DNA from: an uncultured Bacilli bacterium
Lineage (GTDB): Bacteria; Bacillota_I; Bacilli_A; RF39; UBA660
DNA length: 14,825 nt
Assembly (NCBI GenBank): GCA_934148875.1
Contig: CAKPDJ010000033.1
Coordinates: forward strand, 1-14,825
Direction of reading: 5' to 3'
How positions within the stretch are numbered: position 1 is the first letter of the stretch; each line of letters starts with the position of its first letter. Of this stretch, positions 1 to 5,734 are shown in pieces. The notes beneath the pieces were generated by a model, which saw only the letters and a program-made list of their open reading frames with translations, made no database searches and was not told the DNA's origin. A program made the translations under genes and the position numbers.

Positions 1-90
1 AAAATAAAAGAAGAACTAGATAGTTACAAATATACTTTTAAATTAGAAGATGGTAATTATTATTTCTATAGTGTAGAAAAGATGAAATAG
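1..90 (+). CDS. 3' end of an upstream copy of the tandem surface-protein family (partial)
   Basis: The window opens inside a reading frame that runs 29 codons to a TAG stop. Its bases are identical to the last 90 bases of the full copy ending at 1375, and the encoded C-terminus (ending YFYSVEKMK) matches both full family members. It is therefore the tail of at least one more copy upstream, so the array extends beyond the window. The start and the variable middle are not visible. The function of the family is unknown; see the full copy at 437-1375. Confidence 0.9.
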   Translation, partial: KIKEELDSYKYTFKLEDGNYYFYSVEKMK

Positions 91-118
91 ATTATAAGCT
101 ATCCATAGTTTTGATATA

Positions 119-153
119 AACCTCATTTTTTGAACATAAGAAATGAGGTTTTT
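119..153 (+). terminator. Rho-independent terminator after the upstream family copy
   Basis: A perfect 10-base-pair stem (AACCTCATTT at 119-128, AAATGAGGTT at 141-150) with a 12-base loop is followed by a run of Ts. It lies 28 bases after the stop codon. It separates the copies, so each gene needs its own promoter. Confidence 0.85.
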
Positions 154-222
154 ATATGTAAAAATTAAGTTACTAAGATAAACTAAATATTTATTATAAA
201 AAGAAAAAGGTGAGTTTAAAAG

Positions 223-237
223 TATTGTGTCACAATA
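223..237. promoter_or_regulatory. 15-base palindrome, candidate operator (cassette 1)
   Basis: TATTGTG-T-CACAATA is a perfect 7+1+7 dyad about 150 bases upstream of the -35 box of the next gene. It overlaps the left arm of a longer inverted repeat (220-230 with 255-265, 11 pairs including one G-U). Such symmetry suits a dimeric repressor or activator, or an RNA hairpin. Which of these it is cannot be told from sequence. Confidence 0.4.
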
Positions 238-311
238 TAAAAATCAACAATCACACACGATACTTAGTAAGAATGATTAACAAACATGGATTTAATATTT
301 TTGAAACTATT

Positions 312-320
312 TGATATAAT
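312..320 (+). promoter_or_regulatory. Extended -10 element TGATATAAT, possible second promoter (cassette 1)
   Basis: A perfect TATAAT (315-320) is preceded by TG in the extended -10 position. No good -35 sits 16-18 bases upstream. Transcripts starting near 327 would run through the G tract into the gene at 437. If used, it would give G-tract-independent expression. Confidence 0.4.
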
Positions 321-372
321 TATTGATATGCTTTTTAATTGGTAAAAATTGTAAATTTTTATAAACTCCCAC

Positions 373-404
373 TTGACAAAATTGACTGGGGGGGGGGGTA
401 GAAT
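373..404 (+). promoter_or_regulatory. Promoter with poly-G spacer, probably phase-variable (cassette 1)
   Basis: A perfect -35 TTGACA (373-378) and a near-perfect -10 TAGAAT (399-404) are separated by 20 bases, of which 11 are a G homopolymer (388-398). The optimum spacer for the housekeeping sigma factor is 17, which would need 8 Gs. Slippage during replication changes such tracts by one or two bases. In Neisseria porA and opc, a G/C tract between -35 and -10 is a known phase switch. Here the tract length shown would give weak or off expression (inference). Confidence 0.75.
388..398 (+). repeat. Homopolymer G11 tract (cassette 1)
   Basis: Eleven consecutive Gs in very AT-rich DNA, placed exactly between the -35 and -10 boxes. 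A run like this is not expected by chance at this base composition and is a slippage-prone simple repeat. Confidence 0.95.
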
Positions 405-436
405 AAAGGTATATAAGAAAAAAGGAGTAATAGGTG

Positions 437-1375
437 ATGAAAGAATATAATGAAAAAAGAAGTAATTTAGGTCTAAAAATATGTTTAGTAGTATTAAGCA
501 TATTAGTAATAGGTTTATCAGGATTTATAGTATATGATAAATTTATTAGTGAAAACAATAACCCAAATAAAACAGAAGAAAAGGATAAAAATAATGCTAC
601 TCCAACTCCAACCAATAAACCATCTGAAACATCAAAAACAGAAGCAGTTAATTTAAATGATGAACAAATATCACTATTAATAAATTATATAATGAACATT
701 TATGATAATGAGTCTGAAACATATGGGGCATATAGAGTGGCTGAAGGGCGTAGTAAAGATGGCTTGTTCTATCATAAAAATGATAAACAAATAATTAATA
801 ATATAGATTCTAATATTAAATTGGAAATGTTATCTTCAAAAATATATAATGAGTATATGACATCATCAGGAATATATGAAAAAACATTTACCAAAGCAGA
901 AGTAGATAAATTATATCATGAATTATTTGGTTTAAGTGCAAGCAGCATAAAATATACTAGCAATACCTGTCCATCATTAACAGAAGAAAATGGAAAAGTA
1001 ATAGTAAAAAGCGGATGTGGTAATATTCTTGGTCCTGGCTACCATTATTCTATCATAACACAATTTTATAAAGCTGAAAAAACAGCTAATGAATTATATT
1101 TGTATCAATTGGTTGGTTATCCAAAGTATGATAATGAGAGTAATTTAGAAGCACTACATTCTTTTGAGGATGACTTTACTATATACAAAGATTTTGATTT
1201 AACTACCAAAACATCAGGAACTAATAAGAAATTATATGATGAAAATATTAAATTTCAATATGCAAACCATGGTTATAATCTAACTAAAATAAAAGAAGAA
1301 CTAGATAGTTACAAATATACTTTTAAATTAGAAGATGGTAATTATTATTTCTATAGTGTAGAAAAGATGAAATAG
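437..1375 (+). CDS. Membrane-anchored surface protein, tandem mosaic family, copy 1
   Basis: This is a 312-residue protein of unknown function. A short basic N-terminus precedes one hydrophobic segment (about residues 13-33). That segment has no signal-peptidase or lipobox motif, so it is probably a signal anchor with the rest outside. A hydrophilic Asn/Lys/Glu/Thr/Pro linker (about 36-70) leads to an exported domain with two cysteines (C178, C194) that may form a disulfide. ATG 437 is chosen: AAGGAG at 422-427 lies 9 bases upstream, though the GTG at 434 is also possible. The first ~42 residues are encoded by DNA identical to the second copy, as is the last stretch apart from a few bases, while residues ~62-200 have diverged strongly. 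That mosaic pattern and the G-tract promoter suggest a variable surface antigen or adhesin. The family is not recognised by name. Confidence 0.85.
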   Translation: MKEYNEKRSNLGLKICLVVLSILVIGLSGFIVYDKFISENNNPNKTEEKDKNNATPTPTNKPSETSKTEAVNLNDEQISLLINYIMNIYDNESETYGAYRVAEGRSKDGLFYHKNDKQIINNIDSNIKLEMLSSKIYNEYMTSSGIYEKTFTKAEVDKLYHELFGLSASSIKYTSNTCPSLTEENGKVIVKSGCGNILGPGYHYSIITQFYKAEKTANELYLYQLVGYPKYDNESNLEALHSFEDDFTIYKDFDLTTKTSGTNKKLYDENIKFQYANHGYNLTKIKEELDSYKYTFKLEDGNYYFYSVEKMK

Positions 1376-1403
1376 ATTATAAGCTATCCATAGTTTTGAT
1401 ATA

Positions 1404-1438
1404 AACCTCATTTTTTGAACATAAGAAATGAGGTTTTT
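1404..1438 (+). terminator. Rho-independent terminator after family copy 1
   Basis: Same 10-base-pair stem and T run as at 119-153, located 28 bases after the TAG at 1375. It ends the copy-1 transcript before the promoter of copy 2. Confidence 0.85.
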
Positions 1439-1507
1439 ATATGTAAAAATTAAGTTACTAAGATAAACTAAATATTTATTATAAAAAGAAAAAGGTGAGT
1501 TTAAAAG

Positions 1508-1522
1508 TATTGTGTCACAATA
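1508..1522. promoter_or_regulatory. 15-base palindrome, candidate operator (cassette 2)
   Basis: Exact second copy of the TATTGTG-T-CACAATA dyad, at the same distance from its G-tract promoter. The longer inverted repeat (1505-1515 with 1540-1550) is also present. Confidence 0.4.
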
Positions 1523-1596
1523 TAAAAATCAACAATCACACACGATACTTAGTAAGAATGATTAACAAACATGGATTTAATATTTTTGAAACTATT

Positions 1597-1605
1597 TGAT
1601 ATAAT
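1597..1605 (+). promoter_or_regulatory. Extended -10 element TGATATAAT, possible second promoter (cassette 2)
   Basis: Repeat of the element at 312-320, upstream of the G-tract promoter of the second copy. It lacks a convincing -35. Confidence 0.4.
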
Positions 1606-1657
1606 TATTGATATGCTTTTTAATTGGTAAAAATTGTAAATTTTTATAAACTCCCAC

Positions 1658-1689
1658 TTGACAAAATTGACTGGGGGGGGGGGTAGAAT
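1658..1689 (+). promoter_or_regulatory. Promoter with poly-G spacer, probably phase-variable (cassette 2)
   Basis: TTGACA (1658-1663) and TAGAAT (1684-1689) are again 20 bases apart with a G11 tract (1673-1683). Tract length equals that of cassette 1 in this sequence. Independent slippage at each locus would let each copy switch on its own. Confidence 0.75.
1673..1683 (+). repeat. Homopolymer G11 tract (cassette 2)
   Basis: Eleven consecutive Gs between the -35 and -10 boxes of the second cassette, the same length as the tract at 388-398. Confidence 0.95.
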
Positions 1690-1721
1690 AAAGGTATATA
1701 AGAAAAAAGGAGTAATAGGTG

Positions 1722-2675
1722 ATGAAAGAATATAATGAAAAAAGAAGTAATTTAGGTCTAAAAATATGTTTAGTAGTATTAAGCATATTAGTAATAGGTT
1801 TATCAGGATTTATAGTATATGATAAATTTATTAGTGAAAACAATAATCAAAATAAAACAGAAGAAAAGGATAAAAATAATGCTACTCCAACTCCAACCAA
1901 TAATCCAATAGTGCAAGTAGAAGAAGTTAACTTACAAAACGATACAGTAAAAGAAGTACTTAAAAAATTTATTCCAGAAATAAGCATATTTGGTTATGGG
2001 GAATATGCGGTAGATTCAGGAAGAAATACTGCAGATTTGTATTATCATTCTAAAGATAGTCAATTGGCTGTTAATCTTTCCGCTAAACTAAAAAAAATAA
2101 TACTTGGAAATACATTAGACTATTATTATGTAGATCATAACAAAGATTTAATTGATGGATACTTATTGCAAAAAAATTTTTCTAAGTCAGAATTAGACAA
2201 TGTTTATCATAAATTATTTGGTAGTCAAGCAACACCATTATCTGACTATAGTAGTGATAGCTGTCCATCTATAACTTCTAATGGGGATGCTAGTTATACA
2301 TTTCATGGAAACTGTGATGGAGGGTTAGGAACTCCAGGATATCATACTGCTATAATAACACAATTTTATAAAGCTGAAAAAACAACCGACGAACTATATT
2401 TATATGAGTTAGTTGGTTATCCGAAATATGATAATGAAAATAATTCTCAAGCAATATATAGTTTAGATGATGACTTTACTGTGTACAAAGATTTTGATTT
2501 AACTACCAAAACATCAGGAACTAATAAGAAATTATATGATGAAAATATTAAATTTCCATATGCAAACCATAGTTATAATCTAACCAAAATAAAAGAAGAA
2601 CTAGATAGTTACAAATATACTTTTAAATTAGAAGATGGTAATTATTATTTCTATAGTGTAGAAAAAATGAAGTAA
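1722..2675 (+). CDS. Membrane-anchored surface protein, tandem mosaic family, copy 2
   Basis: A 317-residue paralogue of the protein at 437-1375. The anchor (about 13-33), the linker as far as the PTPTN stretch and the C-terminal ~60 residues are nearly the same. Between them the sequence is only loosely alignable until a shared stretch around IITQFYKAEK and LVGYPKYDNE. Cysteines are kept in equivalent places (first at C181), supporting a common disulfide fold outside the cell. The start ATG 1722 has AAGGAG 9 bases upstream; GTG 1719 is the alternative. Its last codons and downstream terminator differ from the other copies, so this looks like the right edge of the array. Its function is not known; a variable adhesin or antigen is an inference. 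Confidence 0.85.
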   Translation: MKEYNEKRSNLGLKICLVVLSILVIGLSGFIVYDKFISENNNQNKTEEKDKNNATPTPTNNPIVQVEEVNLQNDTVKEVLKKFIPEISIFGYGEYAVDSGRNTADLYYHSKDSQLAVNLSAKLKKIILGNTLDYYYVDHNKDLIDGYLLQKNFSKSELDNVYHKLFGSQATPLSDYSSDSCPSITSNGDASYTFHGNCDGGLGTPGYHTAIITQFYKAEKTTDELYLYELVGYPKYDNENNSQAIYSLDDDFTVYKDFDLTTKTSGTNKKLYDENIKFPYANHSYNLTKIKEELDSYKYTFKLEDGNYYFYSVEKMK

Positions 2676-2679
2676 ATTT

Positions 2680-2712
2680 AAAGATATCCACATTTTTGTG
2701 GATATCTTTTTT
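2680..2712. terminator. Strong hairpin terminator between converging genes
   Basis: A perfect 13-base-pair stem (2680-2692 with 2697-2709) with a TTTT loop is followed by Ts on the plus strand. It sits 5 bases after the copy-2 stop and touches the stop of the minus-strand gene ending at 2711. It probably ends the plus-strand transcript. Action on the minus strand is possible but its T run is weaker. Confidence 0.85.
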
Positions 2713-3430
2713 AAATAATATCTTCGGCCAAGTTAACTATATTAGAAGTTATAATATACGAATTATCCATAATATTATCTCCTAAGTAATTCCTAATTTT
2801 ATTATAATCTGTTGAATTACTAATATCTCCAAGCATAATCAAATGATTTTGACTTACTTGTTTTTTAATATTATTATCACATTCTAATAATGAAGTATCT
2901 TGAACAGAAATAGAATAAAAATCTAAATCCAATCCCCAAAAGTATTCTTCATTATTACGGATAACAGCACCAGTATGTGCTTTATTAATTTTATCTTTTA
3001 GATTAAGAATGATTTCTTTACACGGACTTTTTACATAAATATTATCATTTGGATAATTATTAACAATATTGACAATCTTGCTTATAAATACTTCATTATT
3101 TATTCCATGATTTTCAAGATTTAACACTAATAATTTAGGTGTGGTTTTAAAAAGTTCCAATAATTCTTCCAATGTAACAATGCTATGCTTTTTAACTTTA
3201 GTACCAAGATTATATTTATTAATATCATCTAAGGTTAAATCTAAAATTTTGTGTTTAGGATGTCCCATAATACTATCATTATTATAAACAACAATATTTC
3301 CATCTTTTGTAAGGTTTAAATTAACTTCAATTCCATCAACGTAATCAGTATTAATAGCAAGTAAAAAAGAATCCCTAGAGTCACTAGGTGTATTTTTGGT
3401 ATTAGTTCCACTTCTAACTAATATTTTCAT
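2711..3430 (-). CDS. Glycerophosphodiester phosphodiesterase-like protein lacking catalytic residues
   Basis: A 239-residue cytoplasmic protein with no signal or membrane segment. The N-terminal region follows the GDPD TIM-barrel layout: a first strand ILVRSG where the family has I-x-A-HRG, then GIEVNLNLTKDG where it has GxExDVxxTKDG, then VVYNND where it has VVxHD. The catalytic His of HRG is Arg6, the His of HD is Asn50, and the metal-binding Asp of ExD is Asn37; Glu35 remains. GDPDs release glycerol-3-phosphate from phospholipid head groups, but this copy is unlikely to do so, so I read it as a pseudoenzyme or an enzyme with changed chemistry. The start is well fixed: AGGTG lies 6 bases before the ATG. 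It is divergent from gap and convergent with the surface-protein array. Confidence 0.7.
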   Translation of the reverse strand: MKILVRSGTNTKNTPSDSRDSFLLAINTDYVDGIEVNLNLTKDGNIVVYNNDSIMGHPKHKILDLTLDDINKYNLGTKVKKHSIVTLEELLELFKTTPKLLVLNLENHGINNEVFISKIVNIVNNYPNDNIYVKSPCKEIILNLKDKINKAHTGAVIRNNEEYFWGLDLDFYSISVQDTSLLECDNNIKKQVSQNHLIMLGDISNSTDYNKIRNYLGDNIMDNSYIITSNIVNLAEDII

Positions 3431-3575
3431 AGTATCACCTCAATCTATTTTATGTAACATAATATTAATTATCATTGAAACAGTTGTATTAATAATAAAT
3501 ATAATGGTAAAAAAGAATAGAAATTAATAGTTTTAATTTTTTTTGACAATTAATGTCTACTAAACACTGAATATA

Positions 3576-3604
3576 TTGAAGAAGAATTGATAAAATTATA
3601 TAAT
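3576..3604 (+). promoter_or_regulatory. Promoter of gap
   Basis: TTGAAG (3576-3581), a 17-base spacer and a perfect TATAAT (3599-3604) put the transcript start near 3611. This leaves a leader of about 17 bases before the gap ATG. A perfect TTGACA at 3543-3548 has no -10 at a proper distance. Confidence 0.65.
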
Positions 3605-3627
3605 GAAATAGAAAGGATGATATAAAT

Positions 3628-4632
3628 ATGAAAGTAGCAATTAATGGTTTTGGTAGAATTGGAAGGCTTGCATTTAGACAAATGTTTCACAAACCTGGAT
3701 TTGAAGTGGTAGCAATCAATGATTTAACTTCTCCAGAAATGTTAGCTTATTTATTAAAATATGATTCTGCTCAAAAAAAATACGAATTAGCAGATACTAT
3801 TAGTCATACAGAAAATTCAATAATTGTTGATAATGAGGAGATAAAGATTTATAAGGAACCAGATCCAATCAATCTTCCATGGAAAGAATTAAATGTAGAT
3901 GCAGTATTAGAATGCACAGGTTTTTTTACATCAGCTGAAAAATCTCAAGCTCATATCGATGCAGGTGCAAAAAAAGTAATTATATCAGCACCAGCAGGGG
4001 ATATTCCTACTATTGTTTATGGCGTTAATGAAGAAACATTAACTCAAAATGATAATATTATTTCAGCAGCTTCATGTACAACTAACTGTTTAGCACCAAT
4101 GGCAAAATTTTTAAATGATTATGCCAAAATTAATTCCGGTATTATGACAACTATTCATGCATATACTGGAGATCAAATGTTATTAGATGGACCACATCGA
4201 AAAGGTAATTTAAGAAGAGCCAGAGCTGCAGCAATTAATATTGTTCCTAATTCAACAGGAGCAGCTAAAGCAATTGGACTAGTTATACCAGAAATTGATG
4301 GTAAATTAGTTGGTAGTGCTCAAAGAGTACCTGTTCCAGATGGAAGTTTAACTATTTTGGATGCAGTTGTTGATAAAATGGTTACCAAAGAAGAAATTAA
4401 TCAGTTAATGAAATCAAAGTCAAGCGAATCATTTGGATATACTGAGGATGATGTAGTATCAACTGACATAATTGGTGATACACATGGTTCAATATTTGAT
4501 GCAACTCAAACTAAAGTAATACCATTAGATAATAATAAGACTATGGTTCAAGTTGTTGCTTGGTATGATAATGAAAATTCTTATACTTCACAAATGATTA
4601 GAACTGCTAAACATTTAATGAAACTAATATAA
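3628..4632 (+). CDS. gap: Glyceraldehyde-3-phosphate dehydrogenase (phosphorylating, NAD-type)
   Basis: A 334-residue cytosolic glycolytic enzyme that oxidises glyceraldehyde-3-phosphate to 1,3-bisphosphoglycerate with NAD. Visible marks are the Rossmann motif INGFGRIGR (5-13), an Asp at the end of the second strand (INDL) favouring NAD, the catalytic SCTTNC with Cys150, the partner His177, and the C-terminal WYDNENSY. The DGPHRKGNLRRAR stretch resembles the streptococcal form. Length is normal for the family. AAAGGA lies about 10 bases upstream of the ATG. It stands as a single gene, with its own promoter and a terminator starting at its stop codon, separated from pgk by a minus-strand gene. 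Confidence 0.97.
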   Translation: MKVAINGFGRIGRLAFRQMFHKPGFEVVAINDLTSPEMLAYLLKYDSAQKKYELADTISHTENSIIVDNEEIKIYKEPDPINLPWKELNVDAVLECTGFFTSAEKSQAHIDAGAKKVIISAPAGDIPTIVYGVNEETLTQNDNIISAASCTTNCLAPMAKFLNDYAKINSGIMTTIHAYTGDQMLLDGPHRKGNLRRARAAAINIVPNSTGAAKAIGLVIPEIDGKLVGSAQRVPVPDGSLTILDAVVDKMVTKEEINQLMKSKSSESFGYTEDDVVSTDIIGDTHGSIFDATQTKVIPLDNNKTMVQVVAWYDNENSYTSQMIRTAKHLMKLI

Positions 4633-4656
4633 AAAGAGCACTAGTAAGCTCTTTTT
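4631..4656. terminator. Bidirectional terminator between gap and a converging gene
   Basis: AAAAAGAGC (4631-4639) pairs perfectly with GCTCTTTTT (4648-4656) around an 8-base loop, giving A and T runs on both flanks so it can work on either strand. It overlaps the gap stop codon, and the stop of the minus-strand gene lies in the loop. Confidence 0.8.
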
Positions 4657-5633
4657 ATATTATCATTATTTTCTCCAAGTATTTCTTCATTTTCTATTTT
4701 ATTAATTACTCTATTCTGACATATAGCAGCTTCAATATTTAAATCATAGCCACTATCAATAATTTGTTGTATATCTGTCATTATCCTTGTTAATTCTGAT
4801 TGTTGATACTCAGTTCTTTTATCATATGAATTTAACCAAATTATAGCTTCACCATAACATAGTTGCATAATAATAGTATTATTATTTTCAACCAAATCCC
4901 AAATGCTACCCTCATATGCTAGATTTTCTTGTGCTAAACACCAATCTATATCAGCACCATGTTGTAACTTAGTAACTGTTTTTTCAAAAGTTTTATCAGG
5001 AGTAATGACAACAACACCGGCGTCTCCATTGTTTATTTTAGCAGATAAATGATCACTAGTTAAAATCGCTTTCAAATCATAATCTCTATATTCATCCATC
5101 ATTTTCTGTTCTTCCTGAGTTAATCTATTTAATTTTTCTCTTAATAAAACATCTAATTTTTCTGACATAGAATAATCGGGATTAGTTTGTCCATAATCAA
5201 GATAATCATAATCGTTCATTGAATCATGGTTATGAATGTTATAGATATATTGCTTTTCTATATGAAAACTATCAGTTAATAATCTAACTGTACTATTAAT
5301 CATATCGTAACTTTCCATATTAATATTCTGGGAAATCATAATATACATATCCTTACCATCTACATCATAACTTACAAGCCCGTTTTCGTCATATCTCAAT
5401 TGAAAAGTATCAGCTACTCTTATTACTGAATAACCTTGGTCCAAAAATTTCTTATATTCATCTAAAAAATTCGATGTACCATTTTCTTCTAGTGCTGTAG
5501 GACCAGCAATTATTGAGTTAGCAATTCTATTAGCATTCATTACATTTAATTGTTTCTCATTGGTATGTAAAACTCTTGGGATAATTTCATCATCTTTTAT
5601 AAGATATACTCTTCCAAATTCTATATTTTCCAT
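4641..5633 (-). CDS. Uncharacterised acidic cytoplasmic protein
   Basis: I do not recognise this 330-residue protein. It is rich in Asp, Glu, Asn and Ile, has no signal peptide or membrane segment, and shows no nucleotide-binding or metal motif I can name. A charged helical stretch, roughly residues 160-200 (around EKLDVLLREKLNRL and EEQKMMDEYRDYD), may be a coiled coil; predicted beta-rich parts lie on both sides. The start is set at ATG 5633 because AGGTG lies 6 bases upstream. The upstream in-frame GTG at 5642 overlaps that ribosome binding site and is unlikely. It sits alone between gap and pgk in the opposite direction. The reading frame is long, with normal codon use and its own promoter, so it is a real gene of unknown role. 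Confidence 0.8.
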   Translation of the reverse strand: MENIEFGRVYLIKDDEIIPRVLHTNEKQLNVMNANRIANSIIAGPTALEENGTSNFLDEYKKFLDQGYSVIRVADTFQLRYDENGLVSYDVDGKDMYIMISQNINMESYDMINSTVRLLTDSFHIEKQYIYNIHNHDSMNDYDYLDYGQTNPDYSMSEKLDVLLREKLNRLTQEEQKMMDEYRDYDLKAILTSDHLSAKINNGDAGVVVITPDKTFEKTVTKLQHGADIDWCLAQENLAYEGSIWDLVENNNTIIMQLCYGEAIIWLNSYDKRTEYQQSELTRIMTDIQQIIDSGYDLNIEAAICQNRVINKIENEEILGENNDNIKRAY

Positions 5634-5653
5634 TTTAATCACCTATAATACAT

Positions 5654-5662
5654 ATTATATCA
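5654..5662 (-). promoter_or_regulatory. Extended -10 promoter of the minus-strand 330-residue protein gene
   Basis: On the minus strand TGATATAAT forms a perfect extended -10, 20 bases before ATG 5633, with no clear -35. It is back to back with the pgk promoter. Confidence 0.55.
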
Positions 5663-5702
5663 TAATTTAGTTCCCACTTTTTTATTTTTTTATTACATTG
5701 TA

Positions 5703-5711
5703 TGGTATAAT
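5703..5711 (+). promoter_or_regulatory. Extended -10 promoter of the pgk operon
   Basis: TGGTATAAT is an extended -10 with a perfect TATAAT at 5706-5711. The -35 region is T-rich without a good match. The transcript would start near 5718, leaving about 17 bases of leader containing the GGTGAT ribosome binding site. Confidence 0.65.
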
Positions 5712-5734
5712 GTAAATAGAAAAATGGTGATATT

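Larger units (their letters stand above)
1..561 (+). repeat. Direct repeat, copy 1 of a 561-base exact duplication
   Basis: Bases 1-561 are the same as 1286-1846 with an offset of 1285, by line-by-line reading. The block covers the last 90 bases of one gene, the whole 343-base intergenic region and the first ~125 coding bases of the next gene. Identity stops abruptly at 562. Exact identity in non-coding DNA points to recent duplication or ongoing gene conversion. It also provides homology for recombination that could delete, add or shuffle cassettes. Confidence 0.93.
1286..1846 (+). repeat. Direct repeat, copy 2 of the 561-base exact duplication
   Basis: Identical to 1-561. It spans the 3' end of the copy-1 gene, the full intergenic region with terminator, palindrome and G-tract promoter, and the 5' end of the copy-2 gene. 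The first mismatch is at 1847. Confidence 0.93.

Noticed and set aside
225..235. 0A box in the surface-array leader (TGTCACA)
   Set aside because: It matches TGTC only and lacks the CGAA core; the palindrome explains these bases better.
210..314. Short frame starting at GTG 210 or TTG 225 in the cassette leader, ~30 residues, with an AAAAGGTGAG-like site
   Set aside because: Duplicated exactly with the cassette, so there is no codon-level evidence. It overlaps the palindrome and inverted repeat, and the start codons are weak. A leader peptide cannot be excluded but is not supported.
307..615. Minus-strand frame over the G-tract promoter and the start of the copy-1 gene (similar one at 1592-1843)
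   Set aside because: It lies antisense to the promoter and 5' end of a well-supported gene and has no ribosome binding site. Its hydrophobic look comes from the complement of the anchor codons.
1..2675. CRISPR array or insertion sequence as the cause of the repeats
   Set aside because: The repeats are gene-length direct duplications with no short spaced repeats, transposase or terminal inverted repeats.
3543..3577. gap promoter using the perfect TTGACA at 3543
   Set aside because: The nearest -10-like TATATT (3572-3577) is 23 bases away; the TTGAAG/TATAAT pair with a 17-base spacer is better.
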